Source of the DNA: Ampelocalamus luodianensis
Lineage: Eukaryota > Streptophyta > Magnoliopsida > Poales > Poaceae
Reading direction: 5' to 3'
Length of the DNA: 64,000 nucleotides
NCBI GenBank assembly: GCA_036346255.1
Contig: CM070617.1
Span: 6,861,501 to 6,925,500, forward strand
Each line of letters opens with the position of its first letter. Position 1 is the first letter of the stretch. Position numbers and translations under genes: made by a program. This document shows, piece by piece, positions 46,939-58,107 of the stretch. The notes below the pieces were generated by a model. It made no database searches. It was not told the DNA's origin and saw nothing but the letters and a program-made list of their open reading frames with translations.

Positions 46939-48528
46939 ATGCCAATCTCCTCCTCCCTCGCCGCGCGCCTCGGTCCCGCCTCCGCACCCGCGCCCACGCG
47001 GTGGAGCCCTTACGCCCGCCCCTCTGAACCCCGCGGCGACGGCGGTGCCAAGGCCTGCCGCTCTCCCCTCCGCTTCGACCCCACGGCGATGCTCCTCGGC
47101 TCCGCGCCGAAGGTAGCAGCCTCCAGATCGAACTGCCGTGCGGAGGCCGCCGCGTCCGATGTTGCAGCCCCTATACAACGGCGGCGTGGAGATGAGAAGC
47201 CGAAGCCGAAGCCAGCGGAGAGAGACGAGGAGCCGCCCGTCGAGGAGTGCCGTGGCGGCGGCGGTTTCACCTTCCTCTGCGTCCTAGTTGGACACACGGA
47301 GGTGCGTGTTTCCCTTACCCTCTGCCATCTCGCACTATTGTAACGCGCCCGCGGTTCGAATTGGATACTATGTTGACGGTGATCTGCGACATGTTACATC
47401 GTTATTACGAGGAATTTGCTTGAATTGTTGTGATGGGCTCTTACGGGGATCCTCGAATTCCGCAGGCAATCTGCGGGATCTCTCTGCCTCTGGGGTCCGA
47501 CAAGCTCTACTCCGGCAGCGCCGATGGCTGCGTTCGCGTGTGGGACTGCAACTCTGGCAAGGTAGCTGGGCTCTCCGCTCTCGGCACTCCCCTCAGACTC
47601 TTTATGCACGATTCAACTTGGGGTTGCATCTGCGTCAATTCCTCCGTTGCCTGTGGTTGTTGATGTGCTGCCCATGATCAATTGGGGGGTTCATCTGCAT
47701 GCTTGTGGTCGATCTGTCCGTGGTTCAATTCGGGTTGTTCTTTGCACGTATGCGGCAATCGACATGTTGGACTGATTGTTCTCGGGGTGTCTTCGTCTGT
47801 TTGTGGTGATCAATGTGTCCAGGATCAGTTTGAGAGACCATCAGGCTGGTTGGCTGACAAGCAAGGGGCTCTCTGGGATTACAGTTCTTGTCTCATTGGC
47901 CGATGATCATATGTTTTTGTAAGAAAATTAATAGTGAGAAAAAGGGGAACAAATAGAGTTAGAGAGAGATGAGCATTTTTTTTAAAAAAGAGAAGATTCA
48001 AAAAAGAGGAGGAAATCGGAAAAAAAATGTTGTCTAGCAGACAAAAAAATAATAAAAAAAAATAATCTTTTTATCATATTGCCTTTTTTGTTCTTAATGT
48101 TTCTGCAATAGTGCGTTGATGTCATCAAGATGGGAGGCAAGGTTGGCTGCATGATTACCCACGGCCCGTGGGTATTTGTTGGAATCCCAAAGTCCGTGGA
48201 GGTAATATTCTGATTTCCTTGATTATAGGGGGAATATATGTCCACTTTGTGTTAGTATATATGGTGGTTTTAGTATTAAGTGTTGAACTATTGATCTTGA
48301 TTTGTACAATGACCTGTAGGCGTGGAACACACAGACAGGGACGAAACCAAGTCTTCAGGGGCCTTCTGGGCTGGTTTGTTCCATGATTATCAACAATGAG
48401 ATGCTGTTTGCTGGCACGGGGATGGCCGCATCATGGCTTGGAATTTTCCTGCTAAGGAGAGCTACTTTGAACCGGTGGCAATCCTCGGTGGCCATGAGCG
48501 CCCTGTGATTTCACTTTCTGTCTCAGCA

Positions 48529-48545
48529 ACAAGGCTTTACTCTGG
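48529..48545 (+). repeat. Target-site duplication, left copy
   Basis: ACAAGGCTTTACTCTGG, exonic sequence encoding TRLYSG in a WD40 blade. An identical 17-mer lies at 48865-48881. Confidence 0.97.
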
Positions 48546-48864
48546 AGAAAGCGAGTTAGCTCGCTTGGTTCGCTCGGCGGGGCTCCGAGCTGCCCGCCCA
48601 GGGTCGAATCCCAGATTCGGCGCTGGGTGCTCACCCGGGTGTGTGTGTGTGCGTGTGTTGGGGGGGCGTGTGTGTGTGGAGTGGGGTGTGTTGGGTTTAT
48701 TTGAGGGCTGAGCTGGGTTCAGCTGGCAAAAATGAGGGGAGCTTTAAGCTCTCAGCCCGCCACGGCTTGAGCGCTGGCTTCCGTGGTCGTCTCGTGAGAT
48801 TGGGTACTCTTCTTCTTTAAGACATTCCAGAGGGGGAAATCCCGGACATCAAAAAAAAAAAAAT
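48546..48864 (+). mobile_element. tRNA-derived SINE inserted in coding exon 4
   Basis: The head has RNA polymerase III promoter boxes: an A-box-like TAGCTCGCTTGGTT (48557-48570) and a B-box-like GGTCGAATCCC (48602-48612), spaced as in tRNA-derived SINEs. A GTGTGTGTG-rich middle follows, then a tail of 13 A's (48851-48863) ending in T. It is flanked by perfect 17-bp duplications and lies in the same orientation as the host gene. Reading into it from the exon gives a stop at 48709. Length is about 320 bp. The perfect duplication suggests a fairly recent insertion. Confidence 0.93.
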
Positions 48865-48881
48865 ACAAGGCTTTACTCTGG
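48865..48881 (+). repeat. Target-site duplication, right copy
   Basis: ACAAGGCTTTACTCTGG again, followed by the rest of exon 4 (encoding SFAKPSK). Confidence 0.97.
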
Positions 48882-49854
48882 TTCATTTGCAAAACCATCA
48901 AAGTAAGAAAATGCTGCAAGACTTCTGTTTATTTATATTAACTACTAAATATTATGTTTATATTTGATATATTCTTTCTATTTATCAGGTCTGGGACCTT
49001 AAAACTCTGCAGTGTGTCCAAACACTCTCTGAGCATAAAGTTGCTGTAACATCCGTGCTTTGTTGGGATCAAAAGTTACTATCTTGCTCTCTGGACAAGA
49101 CCGTAAAGGTCTGGGTTGCTTCAAAGTCTGGGAACCTTCAAGTGATGTATACCCACGCTGAGGAGCATGTAAGTTCTGCACTCGTGCTTTCTCTGTACCA
49201 GTAATTCTATCATCGTTATTTTCTCAAAACTTCATTGAAATTTGAGACATGAATGTCATATTAGCTACGAATTTGTGTATTTATCTTGTGTTGAATGCTA
49301 CTATGATAGTATACTCATTTTGTTTGGTTGAACACTATAAACAGTTTCTGTTAAATAGTTACGGCATCTGTATTTCTTTTGGTGTGGTAATTACTAACTA
49401 AATGGTATTAAGGCTAAGAATATGGGCGCAACCTTTGCTGTTTGCTAAATGTAGTGCTAGGTTAAGGTAATTATATTCTGATGGGTATGAGTACTGGCTA
49501 AACTTCAGCACCAAAAAAAAAAACACGATAATGTGTAAAGTCATTCATTGAGTTTGTTATGCTGATCATTGAACTTTCTATATATGAGCACACTGTTGTT
49601 ACTTACTTTGCTTTTCCTTTCTTTTATTCATCAAATTTTACTTGATATGTGCTACTGCTTTGAGCAGCTTCTGCCTGTTCTCAAGTGACGGCACAACGCT
49701 TCTGTAGTCACAATTACTTCTCTAAAATCAAGTGGGAGATCTTCGCTCAGAGTTGTTTAGTTGCCGCAATTAGTCTTCTTATGTTATTGCTGTCAATTCA
49801 TGAAGGCCTTCATTGTTGGTAGTTGGGATTCCATTTGCATTCAGTCCAGCACAC

Positions 49855-50412
49855 TGTTATTAAGTCGAGCGACTAGTTGACGATTTGTCGACAAGTCTGT
49901 ACACAACCTCCGACTAGAGTCATCGACTCGACTAGGAGGGCTAGTCACCCGGCTTGCTGGCTAGTCGGCGGCTAGTCGCGACTAATCGAGATTTGCTAGC
50001 AACCCAACTTGTTTAGTTGGCCCACTGTCAGGTGAGTGACTTGCTATAGAACTTGTAAGTCATTAACTCATCTTTATGATTATGTTACGGTCAAAACAAC
50101 TAGCCATTCATCAAGATTTGTTACTCATCATCGCGACTAGCCATTCATCAATAAAGATTTGTTACGATCAAAACGAGTAAGTCATCAACTCATCATCATG
50201 ATTATGTTCTTCTTCTTTTTATTTCATGATTTACAATATGTATATGTGTTTAATTGTTATACAACTTAGTATATTACATATCCTATTTAAATACTTTCTA
50301 GTCTGTGGACTAGTCGTGGCTAGTCGCGACTAGTCGGTCAACTAGTCTACCAAGTTGACAAGTCGCCCCTTTTACGATTTGACTCGGCTCGACTTTACAA
50401 CTTAATAACCTC
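49855..50412. mobile_element. Fold-back-like element in intron 5
   Basis: The left end TTATTAAGTCGAGCGACTAG and the right end CTCGACTTTACAACTTAATAA are inverted. Inside, the palindromic CTAGTCGCGACTAG and related GACTAGTCG motifs occur near both ends (49915-50000 and 50300-50370). The AT-rich middle has duplicated TTTGTTACKMTCA-type phrases. Likely a non-autonomous hAT-like element; target duplication unclear. Confidence 0.5.
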
Positions 50413-51060
50413 GTCCAGCAATATAGTTCACACACATGGTCGTTGAATAAGGTGTAGCATCGACATGCTGAAACCTCTGCATGTACAGTTGTCCCTAGGC
50501 CCTGACATCAACTGGTAACTGTATTGTATGTGTTGTGGTTGGTGTTCTTGGTTTGCTGGGATTTTTTCTTTTATCTGATGAACAGTGAACTTCAGTAATA
50601 AAGAACCTGATAGAGGTTTTCTTGGTTGGGAACTTCAGGTGGTTGCCATATCAGTCTGCTCAGCTCATATGTTTTCCCTGAAGAGTGTTAGAGTGAGGGA
50701 GTATTGTAGAATTAAGAAAACAAGACTGATGGAAGTGTATCAGTGACCGACAATGGAATGATTTACACAATCTGCACATAACAAGAACTAACGACATTGC
50801 TTCAGAGTAATCTGTTCTTCTAAATTCCAGATATTGTTCTGTATTTTTTTCGGTCCAGTATTGTAATGAATTGTCTACACATGTATGTTTGTCCAAGTAT
50901 CGTTCCATTGTACTATACTTTTTGGTGGTACTCTAGATTCACAACGAGTTTGTACATTCACTTTTACAAGTTTTGTTGAGCACTTTCACAAGACAATGTC
51001 AAAAAACCTGGTGTTGCTTGGTTATGGAAATCATATACAAGTTCAATGAGTGTGTCCAAT

Positions 51061-51074
51061 CCCCCCCCCCCCCC
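51061..51074. repeat. 14-nt C homopolymer
   Basis: Uninterrupted C run three bases from the poly(T) that marks the 3' end of the antisense LINE. Confidence 0.95.
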
Positions 51075-51077
51075 AAG

Positions 51078-54000
51078 TTTTTTTTTTAGCAAAGAGGCAG
51101 GAGCTCTGCCAATTTCATTAAAGATAGGAAGGAGAAACAAGCCCAAGAGGGAAGGAAGGACAGTCAGCGAAAGATTGCGACTGAGAGCCGCAACGATTCA
51201 CTGCGAAAGGAGGAAAAACTAAACAAGAAAAGCTTGCTCCCGCAGGTTGACATCCTCTCTGATCTTGGAAGCGAGGTCAAAACCACCTTTTGGAAGATCC
51301 TCCTATTTCTTTCCTTCCAAATGTTCCAGACTATGTAGATGACTAAGTCGTTGAAAAATTTTCTGTCTCCTTTAAAGGTCAGTAGGCTAGCTTGTTGCCA
51401 CCAAGCCATCAGGCTGCTGAAATTCTAAGGAGACACACGACTCAAAATGTTGCAGTTTGTGAGGCTGAACAATCTAGACCAAGTCTTAAGAGCGTAGGGG
51501 CACAGCAGGCATAAATGCGACGAAGTTTCTGGGGGCTTGGTTGCACAAGCTACAAAGAGGTTGATGCGGCCATCCTCTCTTCGCTAGGTTATCCGCCGTT
51601 AGGATTTTGTCTTGGCTTAAGGTCCAAACAAAGAACTTACACTTGTCCTCCGTCTTAGCCTTCCAAATTAGCTTTTCGAAGGAACATTGAATGCTGCCTT
51701 GGAATTGCATTAGGTAGGCTGATTTAGAAGAATACTCGCCGTTCAACGTCTGTGTCCAGACAATGTCGTCTTGGATGTTTGGGTCGAGGCTGACTTGCTG
51801 GATTTTGGTCCACATGGTTATGAATTCCTGGAGTTGTTGGGAGGTGTTGAGGGATCTGATCGAGCGCATCCAGTTACTGTGATGCAATTCCTTGGAAACC
51901 GATTTGTTTTTCCTCGTTGCTATTTTGAAAAGGTTCGGTGCTATGTATTTTGGCGCCGTGTTTGAAAGCCAATGGTCATGCCAGAAGCTCGCCTTTTGCC
52001 CGTTTCTAATGAAAATGGTTGTGGCTGCCTGGAACAGTTGCTTGTCAGTTTCATCACAGGGCAGCTCTGTTCCAACCCAAGGTTTGGAGTTATTCTTCCA
52101 ATCATACCACAACCATCTTAGTCTTAGAGCTAGACCAAAACTTTCAAGGTCGGAGATTCCTAAGCCACCAAGCTTCTTTGGACGACAGACCCTCTCCCAT
52201 TTGACTAAGGAATGCCATCCATTCCGTGATCGAAACCCTTTCAAAGGAAAGATCGTCTAATTCTGTCCAACTTCTTCCATGCCCACTTTGCTAAAGGGAA
52301 GATGGTGAGGTGGTAGGTCAGAAGCGAGGATAGCATCGAGTTGACGAGGGTTAGCCTGCCCGCTTTGGACAGAAGCTTTCCCTTCCAGCTCGGTAGCGTT
52401 GATGCTATCTTGTCTATGGTAGGCATGACATGAATTTCCTCTGCTGGCGCGTGTGAAGCGACAGACCTAGATATTTGCAAGGGAATTCGTTGTACTCTTC
52501 CGGGAAAGGTTGAAGAATTTCTTGGAGGTCAAGCTCCCCACATCTAATAGGGTACACCGCACTTTTCTGGAGGTTGGTTACTAGTCCCGTTGCTTCCCCA
52601 AAGACTTGCAAGATTTGTGGAATGGCTTGAATTTTCGTCTTTATTGGGTTCATGAAAATGGCGGTGTCATCCGCATAAAGCTAGGTTCTCATCCGAATTA
52701 TTCGTGAGAGAATCGGGGAAAGGATATCCTCTTGAATTGCACGGTCAATGATTTTGGCCAAAGGGTCGATCGCTAAGATGAAAAGCATCGGTGCTGGGGG
52801 ATCCCCTTGGCGAACCCCTCTGCGATGATGGAAACTTTTCCCCGGCTTGCCGTTAATAAGGACCTTGGAAGACGAGGTAGCAAACAGGATCGAAATCCAC
52901 TCCCTCCATCTAGGGCCGAAATCAAACTGTTCCAACACTTCTAAAAGATACGCCCAATGAATGGAATCGAAGGCTTTTGCAATGTCCAACTTGAAGAAGA
53001 AGGAATGCGTGTTAGTTTTGTGCAAGTTCCGTATCACATTTTGAGTATATAGGAAGTTGTCCTAGATGCATCTTTTCTTGATGAAGGCGCTTTGGCAGGG
53101 AGAGATGATTGAGTCCAGGTGAGGGGCCAGACGATTTGCCAAAAGCTTGCAGAAAATTTTGCTAACACTATGGATCAAGCTGATTGGCCGGAAGTCAGTG
53201 ATTTGAGATGAATCTTGTTTTTTTTTTGGAAAGGAGAATGATGTTCGCCGAATTTGTGAGGTCGAAGTGTTGTGCACGCAGATCATACAATTGTTGAAAG
53301 GATGCCACCAAGTCGTTCTTGAGTATATCCCAGCATACTCTGTAGAAAAGGCCAGTGAAGCCATCAGGGCTCGGAGCTTTATCCGGTGGCATGGAAAAGA
53401 TAGTTTCCTTGATCTCATCTTCGCCGAACTGGGTTTCTAATTGATGGAGATCTCGCTGCTAGTAACCTAAACTGGTCCAATCCAAGGATCTCGTCCGTGT
53501 CCCAGCAGATCCAATATGTGAGCTGAAGAACATGAAGGTTTCGTCCTCCTTGTCTTGCTGAGTGGTGATAGGTCCCCTATTGGTTTGCAACATTTGAATG
53601 TAGTTCTTCCTTCTTCTATTGCTTGCTCGAATATGGAAAATTTGGGTGTTGGCGTCTCCCTGCTTGATCCAGGTTAGCTGGGATTTGCTTTATTCTTGCT
53701 TTTTCAATGGTCGCTAAACCTAGGCACCTTGCTTTAAGACTACGCCGCAAGAGGAGCTCTTGTTGCGAGAGGGTTCGACGCTCTTGGGCTTTGTCAAGCT
53801 GGAAAATCACTTCTTTGGCAATAGCTAGTTGAACCTTCGTATTGCCGACATTGAGTTTTACCCAACGCTTGAGTGCTTTTGCCGTGCGGGAAAGTTTTAT
53901 ATGAAACCTTTTGGTGGCGCTGTGGGACGAAACTGGTATGCTCCAGGCTTCTTGGACAACCTGAAGAATACCATTCAGCCTAGTCCAATGGTTTTCAAAG

Positions 54001-55850
54001 CGGAAACCTTTGAAACGATGATGCTCCATTTCACCATGGAGGAGCAACGGGGCATGGTCCGAAACAAAAGTTGGCAGGGTTTGAAGAAAAGCTGAAGGGA
54101 AGAGGAGGTCCCAGCTGGTAGTACAGAACATGTGATCAATTCTTGTATGCGTGGGGTTTGATCTCTCATTGCACCAACTGAATCTTCTACCGGATAAGTT
54201 GATTTCTTTTAGGTCGAGGTGGTTTAGGACTGATTTGAAGGACCCCATGAGCCTCCGATTTAGATTCTGGTTACTTTTATCTGCTGCTTGGTAGATGAGG
54301 TTGAAATCGCCTAGGATTAGCTATTCCTAACGAGAGATGGTCGGTGAGAGCGATTAAAGCTCTTGGAGGAAGTTAACCTTGTCATCATCCTCTTGAGGTC
54401 CATAAACCCCCGTTATGAACCAAGTCGTGCCATCATCTTTCGTGGTCACATGAGCGCTTACAAAATTAGTTGCAAGGGCTGGCTGAGAAAGGTCGAAGTG
54501 GTCACCCAAGACAGCCAGAAGGATGCCGCCCCGAACACCGATAGCCGGAGGGTAGTAGGAGTCTGCAAATTTGATACCCAAGGTTTCAACAACCAATTGC
54601 CTGTCAATTGATGCTAACTTAGTTTCTTGAAGGCACACAATGGTGCTATTTGTGCTCTCGACTAGCTCATGCACAACATTTCGCCTAGCAGGAGAATTGA
54701 GGGCTCTCACATTCCAGTTCAGAGTTATGCAGTTTGGTCGTGACATGGGGATAGCAAAGCAACAGGGGAACAAGCATGCCAAGCCGCAGCTGCCTAGGTG
54801 CGCACATGAGAAGCAGCATCACCCACTAGCAGACCCGCCACAGTGATGGGGAGGCGGTAGTCCTCCACGCCCAAACCCACCAACGCGGAGATAGCTCTGA
54901 TCGCAGCCTCCGTGAGCGGCCCTTCAAACAGCTGCAGGTACTCATGGGTGTTGTCAGTAGGCACACCCAACCTTCTCTTGAACAGATCTTGAGCCTTTTC
55001 TTCCATGGTGAGCTTGGCTGCAGGTTTACAAGCTAGGCGTGCACTGCGGCGCAAGCTCAACCCCTTCTTATTGGCTCCCGTCACCGCAGATGGTCTCCTC
55101 TTGTAGAAGTGCAGCAGTGGGGGGACGAGCTCTTTGGTGACCTTTGAAATGAACTGAGGCAACTTGAACACTGATCGGATGACCCCAAGAGGTGGCTGGG
55201 TGTCGCTGCTGGCAGAGGGCTGGACCTCCACAGCGTGGATAGGGGCGGGGTCGATAAGTGGCATGACATCGTTGACCTCGGTAGGGGCTGGGCTGCAAGG
55301 GGGTTAGCTCCAAAGTGGTAGTAGCGTGCTGAGCAGGAGCAAGCACCGGTCTAATTGGTGTAACTACATCCTGCTCTGGGGCTAAATTGCCGTTGCCCCT
55401 CGGACTTGAGGCAGGAATGAAGTCATTGAAGGAGATCAACTCAACAGATGGTGTTGGGGCTTTCTAGGATGGGCTCACCTCGACCGCCTGGTTCTGGACA
55501 TCTAGGATGCGACCGTGCTCCTGGTCTGAGCCATTCCTCAGGGATGTTGGAGCTGCAAGGTGAGTTGCCCAAGTTGGCTTGGGTGCCGTGGCTGTCACCG
55601 GCCCTGGTACAATACCAAGTTGCACCGCGGTCGCTGAAGTTGCCCTGATATACTCCTCCGCCTTGCGCAGCCAATCGCCTCGCACCTCCTCAGATAGGGG
55701 TGGTTGAGTGGAGTTCTGAGGGAGGCCTTTGTCAAAGACCTCGTGGAGGGCTGCACGCAGGGACTCGGCGTAGGATGCGAAGAGCTCTTGTAAAGTTTGG
55801 TCAGTGCTTGCTTTGACTTGCTCCGGTGACGGCTTAGGTAGAGCGAAGCA
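51078..55850 (-). pseudogene. LINE (L1-type) in intron 5, antisense to the host gene
   Basis: Minus-strand coding pieces, in order: a degraded ORF1-like part (about 54790-55690); an AP-endonuclease start (54354-54782: 'CITLNWNVRALNSPARR', 'VCLQETKL', 'GVYGPQ'); 'SGRRFSWCNERSNPTHTRID' (about 54180); reverse transcriptase with 'DKAPSPDGFTGLFYRV', 'DFRPISLIHSVSKIF', 'LDIAKAFDSIHWAYLL', 'GVRQGDPPAPMLF' and catalytic 'YADDTAIF' (about 52655-52680); and a zf-RVT end ('DNLAKRGWPHQPLCSLC', about 51550). A run of ten T on the plus strand (51078-51087) is its poly(A) tail. A few stops and frame changes are present, but it is far better preserved than the LINE at 16900. The 5' border and target duplication were not resolved. 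Confidence 0.85.
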
Positions 55851-56368
55851 GACTGGTTCTGACCTTGTGGAGCTGAAGGGGGGTGCTGGTTCCCCGCTGT
55901 CCGCTTACCTTACATGAGAGTGGCTTGTTTCTGAACTTCTCCTTCCAACAGTTTTCTGTTCTTCCTGTTGCCTTCTGTTGCAGGGATTGCGCACGCTTTT
56001 GGCATGCACCATGTTGGAAAGACGCCGGTTCTGTTCTGTACCCTCCACCACAGCAACTGCATCCGCATGTTCGACCTACCATCGTAAATGCATAAAAAAA
56101 AATCTGAGTTACACACTACATGAACCATCAACCACCTGCTGACCTGCAGGCGTTGGGGGCATTGCTTCCTTACTGAAAAGAGTTCCACTTTCGGTTGGCT
56201 TTGTCTTTCAGGTTCGACAATATGGGCGAACTTTCCTCCAAGAAGGAAGTGAAGACCATCGAGCTCGCGGTCGGCGGGCTGCTCTTCACCGGAGACGGCG
56301 CCAGCGAGCAGAAGGTGCGGAGGTGGGCGCCCCAGGACCAGGAGCCCGGAACACCGGCGCCTGCATAA

Positions 56369-57128
56369 ACATCAGTGCAGTGTGTCGTCGAAGAATGACC
56401 GTTCCTGTCATGCATGAGCTCCAATGCTCCATCATTGTAGTTATGTAGATTACGGCAGCTCTGAAATGCCGATGTAAACAGTTCGCCATTTCTGAGGCCT
56501 GACGAGCAATCCTGATCCATGTTGCCATGCTGCTCCATTACTGCCGCTTGAGTTGCGTGCCATGCCGTCAAATAGGCGTGGAACTATGGCGTCCAAATAA
56601 GCGATTACTCCATGTACGTTGGTATGTACGTCAGAACGGTATGGCAAGAATGGATCTACACTACCAAGCTTGTAGCTTTCGAAGAGCCCCAAACCATGCC
56701 GTGTAACATCACTGCCTAACTCTCCCATTGACCTCAATCTTGTTGATCTGACGCAAACAAACACGCGCATAGATTCGCCCATGGTAATTTTATTTACCTC
56801 GTGACATGACCCTGATGCTCTATTAAAGAAAAGGCAAATAGATGCGTGGTGTTTTCTTTCTTTTGCTTGTTTGGTCACCATGTTGTCTCTAGTTTATTTC
56901 AGCAAAAGAATATTTCGGATGCTAATTCGTGCAATCAAATGATAGGCTCTAGCCTGGGATTGCGTATATGCGATGGTAACTAATAATCTATGACCGCCTT
57001 TTTTCAGGTCAACAATGTTGCTTAGCTTTGCTTGAATGAATTTCTCTACAAATGTGATTTGTCAACGGGCTAGTGCATGCATGTGGTAAAAGCAGATAAA
57101 ATAAGCAACTGTTTCTGGTCAACTATTA
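56369..57128. other. 3' flank of the WD40 pseudogene
   Basis: Frames on the minus strand at 56170-56881 lack recognisable domains and partly mirror exon 7. No supported gene. Confidence 0.5.
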
Positions 57129-57130
57129 TA

Positions 57131-57436
57131 CTTCCTCCATTGCAAATTATAAGGCGCATTCAGTGGGCACAAGGATTGAAAAAGTTAAAAATAAAGATAA
57201 AGAGAAGAGAAGTGATCATGCTATCTATGTTTAAATACCTTAGAAATAAGAGAGATTTATTTATTTTTTATTTTTTTGCGAGAAGAGAGAATAGTTTGTG
57301 AGAGTGTTACTTATAAATGCAGAAAATAGAAGATGTGTGAATGAGGGCAAGAAAAAACGTCAATAGATTCACATGCATGCGTAATATTTTGCAACAATAT
57401 GAATAAAATTATATGCCTCGTAAAAAACGGATGGAG
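57131..57436. mobile_element. Stowaway-like MITE (Tc1/mariner type)
   Basis: A 306-bp AT-rich block begins CTTCCTCCATTGCAAATTAT. Read inverted from the right it begins CTCCATCCGTTTTTTACGAG. TA dinucleotides flank it on both sides (57129-57130 and 57437-57438). CTCCCTCCGT-type ends with TA duplication define Stowaway elements. Confidence 0.8.
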
Positions 57437-57438
57437 TA

Positions 57439-58107
57439 CTTAGCGGCCGACTTACAAATGACCCATTACCTGACCTATCCTGCTAATGTCAATTTATGTA
57501 ATGGCCCTGTATTTTAAAGAAATGACAGTGCCATCTGAAGAAACATGTCTCGATGTGTCTGGCAGCTGAAGAAAAAACAATTACAATTTAATAGAAACAA
57601 AAATTCCATTACAAGTGACGGTGCCTTTTCACAAAAAAAAGGAAACATCAGGTGCAATTTCCCCTCTCTTTTTTTTGTTGCGAATTAGCTATTCATTGCC
57701 AACAATCAACAACGCTACAATCTCAGCCACTAGATCAATCACACGAGAACACAAAGAGCAATAATGAAGAACAAGAACCGACATAAAGAGAGATGTAGAT
57801 GGATCCCCATAGCCTTCTCTTTATTAGATTTTATCCGACAATGAGAGAGGGGGCCCTATCTGTCTACATGGGATAAGTCTCCCTTATTTGGCTCATAACT
57901 ATGAGATAAGAATTCTAAACCCACCACCACCAGGGACGTTTTGACAAGTACACAACAATATTTTCCATCACATAACTTTTTTTTCTTCTTATGTACACCG
58001 GAGGAGTTTCGCATGTTCGTTTTAGGAAGCAAGGAGATCTGAACCCGATCACATGACCTTGTGATTAAATCATCTATAGTTTTTGAGAGAGTGATTATCT
58101 ATAATTC
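57439..58107. other. Spacer without recognisable feature
   Basis: AT-rich sequence between two DNA elements, no gene supported. Confidence 0.5.

Larger units (their letters stand above)
46939..56368 (+). pseudogene. WD40-repeat protein gene (ZFWD-like, no zinc finger), disrupted
   Basis: Exons: 46939-47301, 47466-47561, 48112-48201, 48320-48902 (split by a SINE), 48989-49168, 55984-56083, 56212-56368. The deduced pieces form WD40 blades: 'SADGCVRVWDC', 'GPWVFVGIPKSVEAWN', 'MLFAGTG...GRIMAWN', 'LDKTVKVWVASKSGNL' and a last 'LFTGDG'. This is the repeat part of the plant ZFWD (CCCH-type zinc finger plus WD40) family, but exon 1 encodes only a basic, alanine-rich leader without a CCCH motif. Defects: one base missing after 48420 (GGCACGGGGATGGC), a SINE at 48546-48864, one base missing at the exon 4 donor (TCAAAGTAAG), and one base missing in exon 6 near 55998 (exon of 100 where 101 keeps frame). 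Likely a pseudogene; a truncated protein cannot be excluded. Confidence 0.8.

Noticed and set aside
48557..48612. A tRNA gene
   Set aside because: A- and B-box-like sequences are present but the cloverleaf is not complete, and the block is a SINE with A-tail and 17-bp duplications.
56170..56881. Minus-strand frames of 133 and 143 residues
   Set aside because: Partly antisense to the last WD40 exon, otherwise in non-coding flank; no domain seen.
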